From Ensifer sp. LC11 (lineage in GTDB: Bacteria > Pseudomonadota > Alphaproteobacteria > Rhizobiales > Rhizobiaceae), in assembly GCF_001695835.1 (NCBI RefSeq), contig NZ_MBSO01000004.1, forward strand, positions 62,001 to 126,000: 64,000 nucleotides of DNA, written 5' to 3'. Positions 25,529-34,605 of the stretch are shown piece by piece. Below the pieces are notes generated by a model that had not been told where the DNA came from, did no database searches, and worked only from the letters and a program-made list of their open reading frames with translations. Made by a program: the position numbers and the translations under genes. How positions within the stretch are numbered: the first letter of the stretch is position 1; the number at the start of each line of letters is the position of its first letter.

Positions 25529-26008
25529 TTAGTGGACTTGCTGTTCGACGAGACGGGCCAGTTGCTCGGCCACCGTTCCCCAGCCGTCGTGGAAACCCAT
25601 CTCCTCGTGCATGTCCCGATCGGCCTTGCTCCGGTGCATCACATGGGCGGCATAGTGCGTGCCTTGCGGATGATCACTAAGCGTGATGACCGCCGTCATG
25701 AAGGGATTTTTGGCCGGGCGCCAGCCGCCAACCAGCGTATCGGTAAAGACGATGCACATGAGATCGTCGACGGCGAGAAAGCAGGCATCGAGATGCGGTA
25801 CGAATTCGCCGCCAGCTTCGCTGATATGAGTGACAAGCGCGCCGCCGGGCTTCAGATCCATGTCGACCACCCTGCATTTGGCCGGCGCCGGAACCCACCA
25901 CTTTTCGAACCGTGCGCGATCGGTCCAGGCGCGCCAGACAGCAGAACGGGGCGCCTTGATGATGCGCGACATCGCCAGGTCGAGTTCGGGATCGGGCGAG
26001 CGGGTCAT
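25529..26008 (-). CDS. SRPBCC (AHSA1-type) domain protein
   Basis: A 159-residue protein of the START/Bet v1-like AHSA1 family: SRIIKAPRSAVWRAWTDRARFEKWWVPA is the usual first helix and loop, and FHDGWGTVAEQLARLVEQ is the closing helix. The fold makes a deep hydrophobic pocket for a small ligand. The ATG at 26006-26008 has GAGGAGG 6 bases upstream, inside the end of the ArsR gene, whose stop is one base away. ArsR-AHSA1 pairs are widespread and thought to sense and bind a shared ligand, which is unknown. Confidence 0.88.
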   Translation of the reverse strand: MTRSPDPELDLAMSRIIKAPRSAVWRAWTDRARFEKWWVPAPAKCRVVDMDLKPGGALVTHISEAGGEFVPHLDACFLAVDDLMCIVFTDTLVGGWRPAKNPFMTAVITLSDHPQGTHYAAHVMHRSKADRDMHEEMGFHDGWGTVAEQLARLVEQQVH

Positions 26009-26009
26009 G

Positions 26010-26342
26010 TCATTCCTCCTCGTTTTCGGTGACAAATTGTTCCAGCCGATCGGCGCGACCCTCCCAGACTGCGCGCTGCGCGGCGAGCCAGGCGTCGACC
26101 ACGGAGAATTGCGCCTTCTCGATGGCGCAGGTGCGCACCCGGCCGTGCTTGCGCGTGCGGATGAGCCCGCTGCCTTCCAGGAAGTGGATGTGCTTCATGA
26201 AGGATGGCAGCGCCATGTCGAAGGGCCTGGCGAGATCACTGATGCTCGCCGGCCCGCCACCAAGCCGAGCCAGCACGGCGCGCCTCGTCGGATCGGCGAG
26301 CGCCTGAAAGATTACGTCCAATCGATCTGAATACTGTTCCAT
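26010..26342 (-). CDS. ArsR-family transcriptional regulator
   Basis: A 110-residue winged-helix repressor: IFQALADPTRRAVLARLGGGPASISDLARPFDMALPSFMKHIHFLEGSGLIRTRKHGRVRTCAIE is the typical ArsR core. Metal-binding cysteines of true ArsR/SmtB sensors are absent, so it belongs to the non-metal subgroup found with AHSA1 proteins. The ATG at 26340-26342 is favoured; a GTG 15 bases upstream lies inside the operator. The 27-bp palindrome at 26346-26372 abuts the start codon, so autoregulation is very likely. Confidence 0.9.
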   Translation of the reverse strand: MEQYSDRLDVIFQALADPTRRAVLARLGGGPASISDLARPFDMALPSFMKHIHFLEGSGLIRTRKHGRVRTCAIEKAQFSVVDAWLAAQRAVWEGRADRLEQFVTENEEE

Positions 26343-26345
26343 AAG

Positions 26346-26372
26346 GCTAAGTATCACGGGCGAATACTTAGC
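26346..26372. promoter_or_regulatory. Operator of the ArsR-SRPBCC operon
   Basis: GCTAAGTAT and ATACTTAGC form a perfect 9-bp inverted repeat with 9-bp spacer, three bases from the ArsR start. A smaller CTAA-CTA-TTAG palindrome lies at 26380-26390. A -35 TTGCGC/-10 TACTTA pair (17-bp spacer) overlaps the repeat on the minus strand. Confidence 0.7.
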
Positions 26373-26470
26373 GCAACAGCTAACTATTAGAGCACGGATC
26401 CACCGGGATCAGGGCGCCTTTGGCATCTTAGCCCGCATGCTCTCTTTGGCTCGGTCGAACAACAATCGCG

Positions 26471-27109
26471 TCACCGCTTGCGGGCGACGATGTAGGGACG
26501 GTTCTCATTGTCCTTCGTTGCATGACTTTCGGTGGCAAGGATGTCGAAGCCAGCGACAGTCATCTGCCGGCTCAGTTCCGCCACTCCGAACGTGCCCGCA
26601 TAGGGCGCCAATCCGATCGCGCGCATCGCCGGCAGCAAGACCAGCCGGATCAGCGGATTCATATCACCGACGCAGGGTGTCTTGGTGATGAACAGTCCAC
26701 GCGATGCAAGCAAGGCGTGGATGGTGCCGAGCGTGCCCGAGAGATCGCGCACGAGATGGAGATAATTGAAGCCGAGAACCACGTCGTACTGCGCCCGCTC
26801 AACCGCAAGCGTTTCCGCTACCGTGGTACGGAAGGCAAGGTGCGGCATCAGATCGGGAGCGTATCTCTCCCTCGCGATCGCAATCATCTCGGTGGAAATA
26901 TCGGTCGCAAGGTAATCTCGAACGTCGCCTGCGAGCCGAAATGCCGTCGTTCCGGTGCCGCAACCGAGCTCCAGGACCCGATCATCCGGCAGAAGCAAGG
27001 CGCGGGTGCGCTCCAGTGTGCGCTCGTATCCGGCGGGATCCGCGATGGCGCCCTTGGCGTATCTGCGCGACGTCCGGTCCCAGAAACGCGCGTCGCTCGC
27101 TGTGCTCAT
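26471..27109 (-). CDS. Class I SAM-dependent methyltransferase
   Basis: A 212-residue methyltransferase: motif I VLELGCGTGTTAFRLA, acidic loop DYLATDIS, and motif IV region YDVVLGFNYLHLV. A small-molecule or quinone-like substrate is possible but not determined. The C-terminal part has a hydrophobic stretch (LIRLVLLPAMRAIGLAPYAG), perhaps a membrane-associated helix. The ATG at 27107-27109 has GGAG 8 bases upstream. Isolated gene between the ArsR operon and tRNA-Ser. Confidence 0.88.
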   Translation of the reverse strand: MSTASDARFWDRTSRRYAKGAIADPAGYERTLERTRALLLPDDRVLELGCGTGTTAFRLAGDVRDYLATDISTEMIAIARERYAPDLMPHLAFRTTVAETLAVERAQYDVVLGFNYLHLVRDLSGTLGTIHALLASRGLFITKTPCVGDMNPLIRLVLLPAMRAIGLAPYAGTFGVAELSRQMTVAGFDILATESHATKDNENRPYIVARKR

Positions 27110-27401
27110 GCTGCCTGCTCCCCAGAACGCGGCCATGTCTCCTCGGCAGAATCGTCGGGCCGAGGCCGCACCGGTCAAGGATGTCCTGCCGAAGTGCAAC
27201 TATCGATGCCATCGGCAGTACCGCACGATTATCAACAAATGGCGGAGAAAGAACCGTCAATCGGCAAGGGGCCTCCTCCGCCTCATCCCAGGCGAACCCA
27301 ACCGACGGCTTCAAGCATATAGGGTACTCTCAACTGCAACCGTGACGGGGCAGAAACACCCGAAAACAGAGGCGAGAGATTGAGAACCTGCGGAGAAAAG
27401 A

Positions 27402-27491
27402 TGGCGGACAGAGAGGGATTCGAACCCTCGATACGCTTTCACGTATACACGCGTTCCAGGCGTGCGCCTTCAACCACTCGGCCACCTGTCC
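27402..27491 (-). tRNA. tRNA-Ser(GGA)
   Basis: The minus strand folds into a 90-nt class II tRNA: acceptor GGACAGG/TCTGTCC, D-arm, anticodon loop CTGGAAC with anticodon GGA, a long variable arm (GTATACGTG/AAAGCGTAT region) as expected for serine, T-arm GAGGG-TTCGAAT-CCCTC and an encoded CCA end. Confidence 0.97.
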
Positions 27492-27577
27492 ATCCGTCAG
27501 CAGCCGATGGTCAACCCGGCTGGATGGGAAGGGCGAGGCCCTTCTTGTCAGCTGGTGTGAACCGGCGGACGCGCGTC

Positions 27578-27605
27578 TATATACCGATGATTTGCTTGGG
27601 ATCAA
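27578..27605 (-). promoter_or_regulatory. Possible promoter for tRNA-Ser
   Basis: On the minus strand TTGATC (27605-27600) and TATATA (27583-27578) are 16 bp apart. The tRNA 5' end would lie about 80 nt downstream, long for a tRNA leader. The remaining intergenic DNA to 27875 shows no further gene or clear site. Confidence 0.4.
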
Positions 27606-27875
27606 CTGCTTTCTGACAGATTGTTGACATCTTGTGAAACCGGACGGCCCACGGCCCCCATTGTGCATGTCGGCGGGTGCGCCTATCTCTGGCGCCGGGA
27701 CGAGCGTGACGCCTCCGACCCGCTGCCGGTGCCGCCTCGGCGCTGTTCAGATCACCCGCATATTTTTCCGTCGGGCCTTGTCCGAGGCCCACGCGATCGA
27801 AGAAGATGCGGTTCTGAACAATGCGCCCGGTCAAGAGCAAGGCGTGCGCCCGTGACATGAAGGGAATATGGACCG

Positions 27876-28193
27876 ATGCGGTTTGTGTTGAGGTTGGCAA
27901 GCGCCGTCGTCCTGTTTGCAGCCGTGCTTGCCGGCGCCGTCGACGCGATCCAATCGGTTGCCGCGTCGGAACTGGTGATGACGTCGCTCGGCGACGATCT
28001 GGAGGCGCTCGGCGCCGATACGGCAAGCTGGGTCCAGTTCGCGCAGCGCAGCGACGCGGCGCCGACGATCTGGCACTCGATCCTGCACTGGGTGCTGATG
28101 CAGCCGGCCTTCGCCGTGCTGGCTCTCGTCGCCCTCATCCTGTGGATGGCCGGATACAAGAAGCGGCCGGCGGCGGGACGCTTCGCCGCCTGA
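27876..28193 (+). CDS. Small two-helix membrane protein, hypothetical
   Basis: A 105-residue protein with an N-terminal hydrophobic helix ([26 protein letters not shown]), a polar central region with [23 protein letters not shown], and a second helix ([19 protein letters not shown]). The end is basic, suggesting a cytoplasmic C-terminus. No known domain recognised. It precedes msrA by 41 bp and may be co-transcribed. AAGGGA lies about 11 bases before the ATG. Confidence 0.7.
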   Translation: MRFVLRLASAVVLFAAVLAGAVDAIQSVAASELVMTSLGDDLEALGADTASWVQFAQRSDAAPTIWHSILHWVLMQPAFAVLALVALILWMAGYKKRPAAGRFAA

Positions 28194-28234
28194 CCTCCCC
28201 GCGCCGATCTCCTCCCGATGAAAGGAGTATGCTG

Positions 28235-28888
28235 ATGTTCCTGATCGACATGTTCAACAAGAAGACGATCATGCCGGATGCGCAGACGGCGCTGCCCGGC
28301 CGCCAAGAGGCGATCCCGACGGCCGAAACGCATTTCGTTTCCGGGCGGCTGCTGAAAGGCCCCTACCCCGACGGCACCAGGACGATCCTCTTCGGCATGG
28401 GCTGCTTCTGGGGTGCGGAGCGACTGCTGTGGAACATTCAGGGGGTCCATGTCACCGCTGTCGGCTATGCGGGAGGGCTGACGCCGAACCCGACCTATCA
28501 GGAGACAACCACCGGCCTCACCGGCCATGCCGAAGTGGTGCTGGTCGTCTATGAGCCGCAAAAGGTTCCGCTTGCCGTGCTGCTCAAGACCTTCTTCGAG
28601 GAGCACGACCCGACCCAGGGCATGCGCCAGGGCAACGATATCGGCACCACCTACCGCTCGGCGATCTATGCCTATGACGATGAGCAACTGGCGGAAGCCA
28701 AGGCCGCACGCACCGCGTTCCAGGCGGCCTTGAAGTATTCCAACCATGGCGGCAAGATCACCACCGAGATCAGCAAAGCCGGCCCGTTCTACTTCGCCGA
28801 GGACTACCACCAGCAATATCTGGCGAAGAACCCGAACGGCTATTGCGGACTGCGCGGCACAGGCGTGAGCTGCCCGATCGGCCACTAG
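28235..28888 (+). CDS. msrA: Peptide methionine (S)-sulfoxide reductase MsrA
   Basis: MsrA repairs oxidised methionine in proteins. The 217-residue product has the active-site GCFWGAE (catalytic Cys57), [19 protein letters not shown] and the C-terminal EDYHQQYL. Further cysteines in [12 protein letters not shown] near the end serve as resolving residues for thioredoxin recycling. No MsrB domain is fused. The ATG at 28235 stands 7 bases after AAAGGAG; another ATG two codons upstream is too close to that site. Confidence 0.96.
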   Translation: MFLIDMFNKKTIMPDAQTALPGRQEAIPTAETHFVSGRLLKGPYPDGTRTILFGMGCFWGAERLLWNIQGVHVTAVGYAGGLTPNPTYQETTTGLTGHAEVVLVVYEPQKVPLAVLLKTFFEEHDPTQGMRQGNDIGTTYRSAIYAYDDEQLAEAKAARTAFQAALKYSNHGGKITTEISKAGPFYFAEDYHQQYLAKNPNGYCGLRGTGVSCPIGH

Positions 28889-29260
28889 ATCGCGCCCCAC
28901 ACGTCAAAGCGGGAGGCCGGCGGAAGACCGCACGCTCTTTTCTTCGTTCCGCGCTGCCTGGCCCCTCCGCATCCGGATGCCCGGAACGGCTGCGCACCAC
29001 CCACAACCCTGAGGCCGCACCCGAGAGGCGCCGACACGTCGCCGCGATCGCAAAAGCACAACAGAACCGGTGCCTTACGAGCACCGGCATCTGTGGCTTG
29101 TATTTTTACCATCCGAAAAATTTTGAGTGTTTTTTTGCCGTGACCGTGCAAGGATGCGCCACCCTAGCCCCAAGGAGAAGGGGGTGGGTTCCGCAGACAG
29201 GTTCCGCAAGGAGCCGGCGGGAGGACCCAATAAGATCAATAGCGACAACAGGGCTGCACG
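28889..29260. other. Intergenic region between msrA and BMP-family gene
   Basis: No convincing gene. It contains the terminator-like hairpin at 29067-29087 and, after it, AT-rich DNA with T-runs (about 29100-29140) and a G-rich stretch before the next start codon. A promoter and leader of the binding-protein gene should be here; no riboswitch class was recognised. Confidence 0.5.
29067..29087 (+). terminator. Terminator-like hairpin after msrA
   Basis: CCGGTGC and GCACCGG form a perfect 7-bp stem with a 7-nt loop; TATTTTT follows about 12 bases later. The distance from msrA (179 bp) and the late T-run keep confidence moderate. Confidence 0.4.
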
Positions 29261-30253
29261 ATGAAAAAAACCATTCTCGGTCTCTTTGCCTTTTCGATGA
29301 TGTCCGCGACGGCTCTGGCCGCCGACATCAAGCCGGCGATCATCTACGATCTCGGCGGCAAGTTCGACAAATCCTTCAACGAGGCTGCCTTTAACGGCGC
29401 CGAGAAGTTCAAGACGGAGTCGGGCGTCGAATACCGCGAGTTCGAAATCGCCAATGACGCCCAGCGCGAACAGGCGCTGCGCCGCTTTGCCAGCGACGGC
29501 AACAGCCCGATCGTCATGGCCGGCTTCAACTGGGCGGCCTCGCTCGAGAAGATCGCGCCCGAATATCCTGATATCAAGTTCGCCATCATCGACATGGTCG
29601 TCGAGAAGCCGAACGTCAAATCGGTCGTCTTCAAGGAACAGGAAGGCTCCTACCTCGTCGGCGTTCTCGCCGGCCTCGCTTCGAAGTCGAAGACCGTCAG
29701 CTTCATCGGCGGCATGGACGTTCCGCTGATCCACAAGTTCGCCTGTGGCTACGTTGGCGGCGCCAAGTCGACCGGCGCTGACATCAAGGTTCTGGAAGCC
29801 TACACCGGCACGACGCCGGACGCCTGGAACGACCCGGTCAAGGGCGGCGAAATCGCCAAGTCGCAGATCGACCAGGGCTCGGATGTCGTCTACCACGCTG
29901 CCGGCGGCACCGGCGTCGGCGTCCTGCAGGCAGCTGCAGATGCCGGCAAGCTCGGCATCGGCGTCGATTCCAACCAGAACGGCCTGCAGCCGGGCAAGGT
30001 TCTGACCTCGATGCTGAAGCGCGTCGACGTCGCTGTCTACGAAGCCTTCACGGCGGCCAAGAACGACAAGTTCGAATTCGGCATCTCCAACCTCGGCCTC
30101 AAGGAAGATGGCGTCGGCTACGCCCTCGACGACAACAACAAGGCGCTGATCACGCCTGAAATGCTCGACGCCGTGGAAAAGGTGAAAGCCGAAATCATTG
30201 CCGGCAAGGTCCAGGTTCACGACTACATGAGCGACGAGGCCTGCCCCTACTAA
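29261..30253 (+). CDS. BMP-family ABC transporter substrate-binding protein
   Basis: A 330-residue periplasmic binding protein of the BMP/Med (PnrA-like) family, which mostly bind nucleosides. Residues 1-20 are a signal peptide ending ALA-A, not a lipobox. Family segments are [79 protein letters not shown] and [23 protein letters not shown]. The transport ATPase and permease genes are not adjacent, so it is an orphan here. AGGG lies 7 bases before the ATG. Confidence 0.92.
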   Translation: MKKTILGLFAFSMMSATALAADIKPAIIYDLGGKFDKSFNEAAFNGAEKFKTESGVEYREFEIANDAQREQALRRFASDGNSPIVMAGFNWAASLEKIAPEYPDIKFAIIDMVVEKPNVKSVVFKEQEGSYLVGVLAGLASKSKTVSFIGGMDVPLIHKFACGYVGGAKSTGADIKVLEAYTGTTPDAWNDPVKGGEIAKSQIDQGSDVVYHAAGGTGVGVLQAAADAGKLGIGVDSNQNGLQPGKVLTSMLKRVDVAVYEAFTAAKNDKFEFGISNLGLKEDGVGYALDDNNKALITPEMLDAVEKVKAEIIAGKVQVHDYMSDEACPY

Positions 30254-30273
30254 GGCTCGCCGTCAGGAAACAG

Positions 30274-30307
30274 AAAGGCCGCCGGTTCGTTGGACCGGCG
30301 GCCTTTT
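30274..30307. terminator. Bidirectional terminator after BMP gene and slyX
   Basis: AAAGGCCGCCGGT pairs with ACCGGCGGCCTTT around TCGTTGG, giving a 13-bp stem; TTTTCATTTT follows on the plus strand and TTTCTG on the minus strand. It lies between two convergent genes. Confidence 0.88.
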
Positions 30308-30334
30308 CATTTTCCGTTCTGCCTTTGCAGGCAC

Positions 30335-30544
30335 TCAATAGTGCGGCGGCCGGGTGATCGCCGGCGCATCGAGCGACTGCTCTTCGAGCGACAGGAAGCG
30401 CTCGGTCAGCCGGTCGAGCTTGGCGCGCGTCTGCTCGACCACCTTCCACTGCTCGGCAAGCTGATCGGAAAGCTCTTCGATTGTCTTTGCCTGGTGGGCC
30501 ACCGTTTCCTCAAGGTGGGTGATCCGCTCGTCCGCCTTGCTCAT
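30335..30544 (-). CDS. slyX: SlyX-family protein
   Basis: A 69-residue protein that is almost wholly one coiled-coil helix (ERITHLEETVAHQAKTIEELSDQLAEQWKVVEQTRAKLDRLTERFLSLEE) and ends with the PPHY tail characteristic of SlyX. Function is unknown in all bacteria. GGGAG stands 9 bases before the ATG at 30542-30544. It follows the EI24-like gene by 80 bp. Confidence 0.92.
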   Translation of the reverse strand: MSKADERITHLEETVAHQAKTIEELSDQLAEQWKVVEQTRAKLDRLTERFLSLEEQSLDAPAITRPPHY

Positions 30545-30624
30545 GTCTGCATTCTCCCTATCGACGCGTCGCGCCATTTGCCGGCAGATTGGCCACGGCG
30601 GCCCCCATGTCAAGCGATGGCCTC

Positions 30625-31365
30625 TCAGGCCTTTACCGCCGCGCCGCCCGTCAGTGAAAATCCTGGATCCTTTGCCGAAAGACGCTTGTGCAGATGCACC
30701 ATCAGTCCGGCGGCGAAAAGCGGCGTCAACAGGTTGACGAAGGGCACCGCCAGGAAGGCTGCGAGCAGAAGACCGGCAAGGAACACCGTCGAGCGGTGCT
30801 TTGCGCGAAAAAGCCGCGCCTCTGCCGGCGGGCGATAGCGCATTGCCGCAAACTCGAAGAACTCCCGTCCGAGCAGGTAGCCGTTGACGAGAAAGAAGGC
30901 GACGAGGTTGACGCCGGGAACAAGCAGCAGGAAAAGTGCAAGCAGGTTGCCGAGGATGACGACGCCCAAAAACTTCAGCGATCCGGCGATAGCCTCGCCG
31001 AGCGGCAGCGCCCTGCCCGGCGGCTCGTGTGGATAGTCCCGCTTCTCGATGACCTCTGCGACATCGTCGAGGAAGAAGCCAGCAATCAACGCGGTGACGG
31101 GAGCCAGAAGCAAGGCGAGCGCCAGCGCCAGGCCGAGGCTCGCAAAGATGCCGACGACGAAGGTGAGCCAGCCGGCCCAGACGGGCGTGCCCGGCATCAG
31201 CGTATCGATCCATGGAAGCGCCAGCCAGATGAACAGTTCGCGCACGGCAAGCCAGAGCGCGACAAGTGCGAGGACCGTCAATCCAAGCACTTTCCAGAAG
31301 ACTGACCGGGTCTCGGGCGCAAGCAGATTGGCAAGCGAAAGCCGTGCCGCGTCCAATATCATCAT
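30625..31365 (-). CDS. EI24/CysZ-like integral membrane protein
   Basis: A 246-residue membrane protein with about six hydrophobic segments. The pattern LLLAPVTALIAGFFLDDVAEVIEKRDYP and LLLVPGVNLVAFFLVNGYLLGREFFEFAAMRY is the EI24 domain signature; the family includes the sulfate transporter CysZ, but sulfate transport is not shown here and no cysteine genes are near. Two adjacent ATG codons (31365 and 31362) follow a GGAG site; either may be used. Confidence 0.85.
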   Translation of the reverse strand: MMILDAARLSLANLLAPETRSVFWKVLGLTVLALVALWLAVRELFIWLALPWIDTLMPGTPVWAGWLTFVVGIFASLGLALALALLLAPVTALIAGFFLDDVAEVIEKRDYPHEPPGRALPLGEAIAGSLKFLGVVILGNLLALFLLLVPGVNLVAFFLVNGYLLGREFFEFAAMRYRPPAEARLFRAKHRSTVFLAGLLLAAFLAVPFVNLLTPLFAAGLMVHLHKRLSAKDPGFSLTGGAAVKA

Positions 31366-31592
31366 CACTCTCCAGTGTCGGCCAAGGTTCGACAACGCAT
31401 GTAGGCAGAGGTGCCACCGGCGACAAGCCCGCCATGCGCCTCGTCTTTATGCAAGATTCATCCAGCTGGTCTATGTCGAGCATGGAAAACGCCGATAGTG
31501 GCGATATTCTAGAAGAAATGCGCGATTGCCGGCGACAGGCCCCGGCGACAGACCCCGCCGACAGACAATGACGGCGCCGCACGGAGGATGAC

Positions 31593-32954
31593 ATGACAAG
31601 ACCAACAACACTCGCCAGCCTCTCGGTGCTCGTCCAAGGGGGCAAGCTGGACCCCGTCGATCTCGTCGACCAAACCTATGCCGCGATCGATGCGCATGGC
31701 GACTATGCGATCTTCACGGAACTTACGCGCGACCGCGCAAGGCGCGATGCAGAAGCCGCGTCGCGGCGGCTGAGAGCCGGGCGGTCTCTTGGTCTGCTCG
31801 ACGGCCTGCCGCTTGCCTGGAAGGACCTGTTCGACATGGCCGGCAGCGTGACAACTGCCGGCTCGACGGTGCTGCGGACGAGCGCCGCGGCAACGAAAGA
31901 CGCTCCTGTCGTCACCGCCGTTTCGGCTGCCGGCATGGTCAGCATCGGGCGCACCAACATGAGCGAGTTCGCCTTCTCCGGCCTCGGCATCAACCCGCAT
32001 TACGGCACGCCGAGAAACCCGGCCGCCACCGACGTCGAGCGCATCCCCGGCGGGTCCTCCTCCGGTTCAGGTGTTGCGGTCGCAGCCGGGCTGGTACCAG
32101 CGGCTATTGGTACCGATACCGGTGGCTCCGTCCGCATCCCTGCGGCACTGACGGGCATCGTCGGCTACAAGGCAACCCGCGGCCGCTATGCGATGAAGGG
32201 CGTGTTTCCGCTGGCCGAAAGTCTGGATTCGCTTGGGCCGCTCTGCCATACGGTGCAGGACGTCGTTTGGGTCGATGCCGCCATGCACGGGCTGACGGCG
32301 CCGACCGTGCGCCGCGCCGATCTCTCGGGCGTCGCGCTGGTCGTCCCGGAAACGATTGTCTTTGACGATGCGGAGCCGGAGGTCGTCGAAGCCTTCGAAG
32401 ATACGATCAGGCGATTGGAGAAGGCCGGCGTCACCGTCAGCCGGCGCGCTTTCCCGACTTTTTCGGCGATCTTCGGGCTCATGGCGCGGCACGGCGCACT
32501 GGTGACGGCCGAGGCCTATGCGCTTCACCGCCAGCGGCTGGCCGGTCCAGAAGCCAATGCCATGGACCCGCGCGTCGTCGCCCGCACCCGGCTCGGCGAA
32601 AAGATCACCATGCCGGACTATATCGCCCTGCTCGACGCCCGCGATCAGTTGATCCACGAGACGGTCGAAGGCTTGAGGCCGAACGAGCTCATCGCCCATC
32701 CGACGCTGCCGCATGTGGCGCCGCCGATCGCGCCGCTCATCGAAGACGACGAGCTGTTCTTCAAAACCAATGCCAAGACGCTGCGCAACACCTCGATCGG
32801 CAATTTCCTGGATTTCTGCGGCATCTCCATCCCGTGCGGGCTGGGCGCTGCCGAAATGCCCGTCGGTTTCCAGCTGGCCGCCCCGCATCACCAGGACGAC
32901 CGGCTGCTCGCCGTCGCGCTCTCTGCCGAGGCGATCATCTGGGGTGAGGCATGA
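31593..32954 (+). CDS. Amidase-signature family hydrolase
   Basis: A 453-residue amidase-signature enzyme. The catalytic triad is visible: Lys77 (PLAWKDLFD), cis-Ser155 in GGSSSGSG and Ser179 in DTGGSVRIPA, 24 residues apart as in the family. It cleaves an amide of a small molecule; the substrate is unknown. GGAGG stands 5 bases before the ATG. Its stop overlaps the start of the ROK kinase by four bases, and that gene overlaps cutC the same way, so the three are a translationally coupled operon next to the amino-sugar genes. Deacylation of an N-acyl sugar or peptide is a possible role. Confidence 0.88.
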   Translation: MTRPTTLASLSVLVQGGKLDPVDLVDQTYAAIDAHGDYAIFTELTRDRARRDAEAASRRLRAGRSLGLLDGLPLAWKDLFDMAGSVTTAGSTVLRTSAAATKDAPVVTAVSAAGMVSIGRTNMSEFAFSGLGINPHYGTPRNPAATDVERIPGGSSSGSGVAVAAGLVPAAIGTDTGGSVRIPAALTGIVGYKATRGRYAMKGVFPLAESLDSLGPLCHTVQDVVWVDAAMHGLTAPTVRRADLSGVALVVPETIVFDDAEPEVVEAFEDTIRRLEKAGVTVSRRAFPTFSAIFGLMARHGALVTAEAYALHRQRLAGPEANAMDPRVVARTRLGEKITMPDYIALLDARDQLIHETVEGLRPNELIAHPTLPHVAPPIAPLIEDDELFFKTNAKTLRNTSIGNFLDFCGISIPCGLGAAEMPVGFQLAAPHHQDDRLLAVALSAEAIIWGEA

Positions 32955-33862
32955 TCGTCTGTTTCGATATCGGCGGCTCGGCGATCAAGGGTGCGATCGT
33001 CCATTCGCGCGAGCGGATCTTTCCGCTGCCACGTCGAACGACCCCGCTCACCAACTTCCGCCAGTTCGTGCAGGTGCTCGAATCGGTGCTCGACGAAGCC
33101 GGTGGGCACCCGGATTGCGTGGCGATCTCGATCACCGGCGTCATCGATCCGGAGACGCGGCGGATCAAATGCGCCAATATCCCCTGTATCGACGGCCGCG
33201 AACTGGTGGCCGAACTCGAGGCGGCGCTGCATCTGCCGGTCAGGATCGCCAATGATGCGGACTGCTTTGCACTGGCCGAAGCCGGTGCCGGTGCCGGGCG
33301 CGGCCACCGCATCGTGTTCGGCGCGATCCTTGGCACCGGTGTCGGCGGCGGCCTGGTCATCGACGGCCGATTGATCAATGCCGATGGCGGCTTTGCCGGC
33401 GAGTGGGGGCACGGCCCGGCGATCGCGGCCGAAGCCGGCAATCCGCCGATTGCCATTCCCGCCTATGAATGCGGCTGCGGCCAGCGGCGCTGCGTCGATA
33501 CGGTCGGCGGCGCCCGTGGGCTGGAGCGCCTGCACCAGACCGCCCATGGCAAGACACTTTCGAGCCACGAGATCATCGAGGCCTGGCAAGCAGGCAATAC
33601 CGAGGCGAAGCGCACGGTCGAACTTCTCGTCGATCTTGTCAGCTCACCGCTGGCGCTCGTCATCAACATATCAGGCGCGACCATTGTGCCTGTCGGCGGC
33701 GGCCTTTCCAATTCCGAGGAGCTGCTTGCCGAGATCGACAGGGCGGTTCGTAGCCGGATTCTGAGGCAATTCGACCGACCCCTGGTGGTGCGTGGCGAAT
33801 GCCGAGTCGAGCCCGGCCTGATCGGCGCGGCACTGCTTGGATTGGGGGAAGAGAGAGTATGA
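32951..33862 (+). CDS. ROK-family sugar kinase
   Basis: A 303-residue ROK kinase: ATP-binding CFDIGGSAIKGAIV at the N-terminus, NDADCFALAEAGAGAGRG, GTGVGGGLVIDG, EWGHGP and the zinc-binding CGCGQRRCVDTVGG. ROK kinases with the E-x-G-H motif phosphorylate GlcNAc, ManNAc or glucose. With nagA, murQ and an amidase nearby, an N-acetyl amino sugar is the likely substrate (inference). The ATG at 32951 overlaps the amidase stop (ATGA) and its own stop overlaps the cutC start. Confidence 0.9.
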   Translation: MIVCFDIGGSAIKGAIVHSRERIFPLPRRTTPLTNFRQFVQVLESVLDEAGGHPDCVAISITGVIDPETRRIKCANIPCIDGRELVAELEAALHLPVRIANDADCFALAEAGAGAGRGHRIVFGAILGTGVGGGLVIDGRLINADGGFAGEWGHGPAIAAEAGNPPIAIPAYECGCGQRRCVDTVGGARGLERLHQTAHGKTLSSHEIIEAWQAGNTEAKRTVELLVDLVSSPLALVINISGATIVPVGGGLSNSEELLAEIDRAVRSRILRQFDRPLVVRGECRVEPGLIGAALLGLGEERV

Positions 33863-34584
33863 GCGGCATCAAGCTTGAAGTCTGCGTCGACGACGCCGAC
33901 GGCCTGTACGCGGCAATCGAAGGCGGCGCCGACCGCATCGAGCTTTGTGCGGCCCTTTCCGTCGGCGGTCTGACGCCCAATCCGGGGCTGATGGCGCTGG
34001 CCGGCCCGCCAGCGGTGCCCGTTTACGCCATGATCCGTCCGCGTCCCGGCGATTTCGTCTTCTCCGCTGCGGACCTCGACGTCATGCGCCGCGATATCGA
34101 CGCGGCACGCGCAGCCGGCCTCGCCGGTGTCGTGCTCGGTGCCTCGCTCGCTGGTGGCCGCCTCGACACCTCGATGCTCACCAAGCTCACGGGCCATGCG
34201 GCCGGGCTCGGAATGACGCTGCATCGCGCCTTCGATCTGGTGCCGGATTTCGCCGAGGCGATGGAGGTTGCGGTCGAGCTCGGTTTCGAGCGGATCCTGA
34301 CCTCGGGCGGCGCCAGAAGCGCGCCGCAAGCAGCCGATCAGCTCGCTGAAATCGTCTCTCTCGCCAAGGGCCGGCTGTCGGTCATGCCTGGATCCGGCGT
34401 CACGCTTGAGACGGTCGATGCGCTGCTCGACCGATTGACGGTCGGCGAAGTGCATTCCTCGTGTTCCGTTCGTGAGCCGGCTCAAGATCAGCGGATGGTC
34501 GACATGGGTTTCGTTTCGGCCGATCGCCGACGCACGGATGTGGCAACGGTCCGGGCGATGAAGGCGAAGCTTTCACAGCGCTGA
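33859..34584 (+). CDS. cutC: CutC-family protein
   Basis: A 241-residue TIM-barrel protein of the CutC family: LEVCVDDADGLYAAIEGGADRIELCAALSVGGLTPNPG at the N-terminus and RPRPGDFVFSAADLDVM, then ILTSGGA and MPGSGVTLETV. CutC was first linked to copper tolerance in E. coli but the enzymatic role is not established, and its repeated occurrence with sugar genes suggests a metabolic function. Its ATG overlaps the ROK kinase stop by four bases, so the two proteins are made together. A strong terminator follows. Confidence 0.92.
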   Translation: MSGIKLEVCVDDADGLYAAIEGGADRIELCAALSVGGLTPNPGLMALAGPPAVPVYAMIRPRPGDFVFSAADLDVMRRDIDAARAAGLAGVVLGASLAGGRLDTSMLTKLTGHAAGLGMTLHRAFDLVPDFAEAMEVAVELGFERILTSGGARSAPQAADQLAEIVSLAKGRLSVMPGSGVTLETVDALLDRLTVGEVHSSCSVREPAQDQRMVDMGFVSADRRRTDVATVRAMKAKLSQR

Positions 34585-34605
34585 CACGGGTGCTGCCTGA
34601 AATTG

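Noticed and set aside
27380-27616. Plus-strand 78-codon frame starting in the tRNA region
   Set aside because: It is the complement of tRNA-Ser(GGA); the familiar GFEPS-like peptide is a known artefact of translating antisense tRNA sequence.
29088-29260. Possible riboswitch before the BMP-family gene
   Set aside because: The leader has T-runs and G-rich hairpin potential, and BMP proteins can bind nucleosides, but no purine or other known riboswitch core was recognised.
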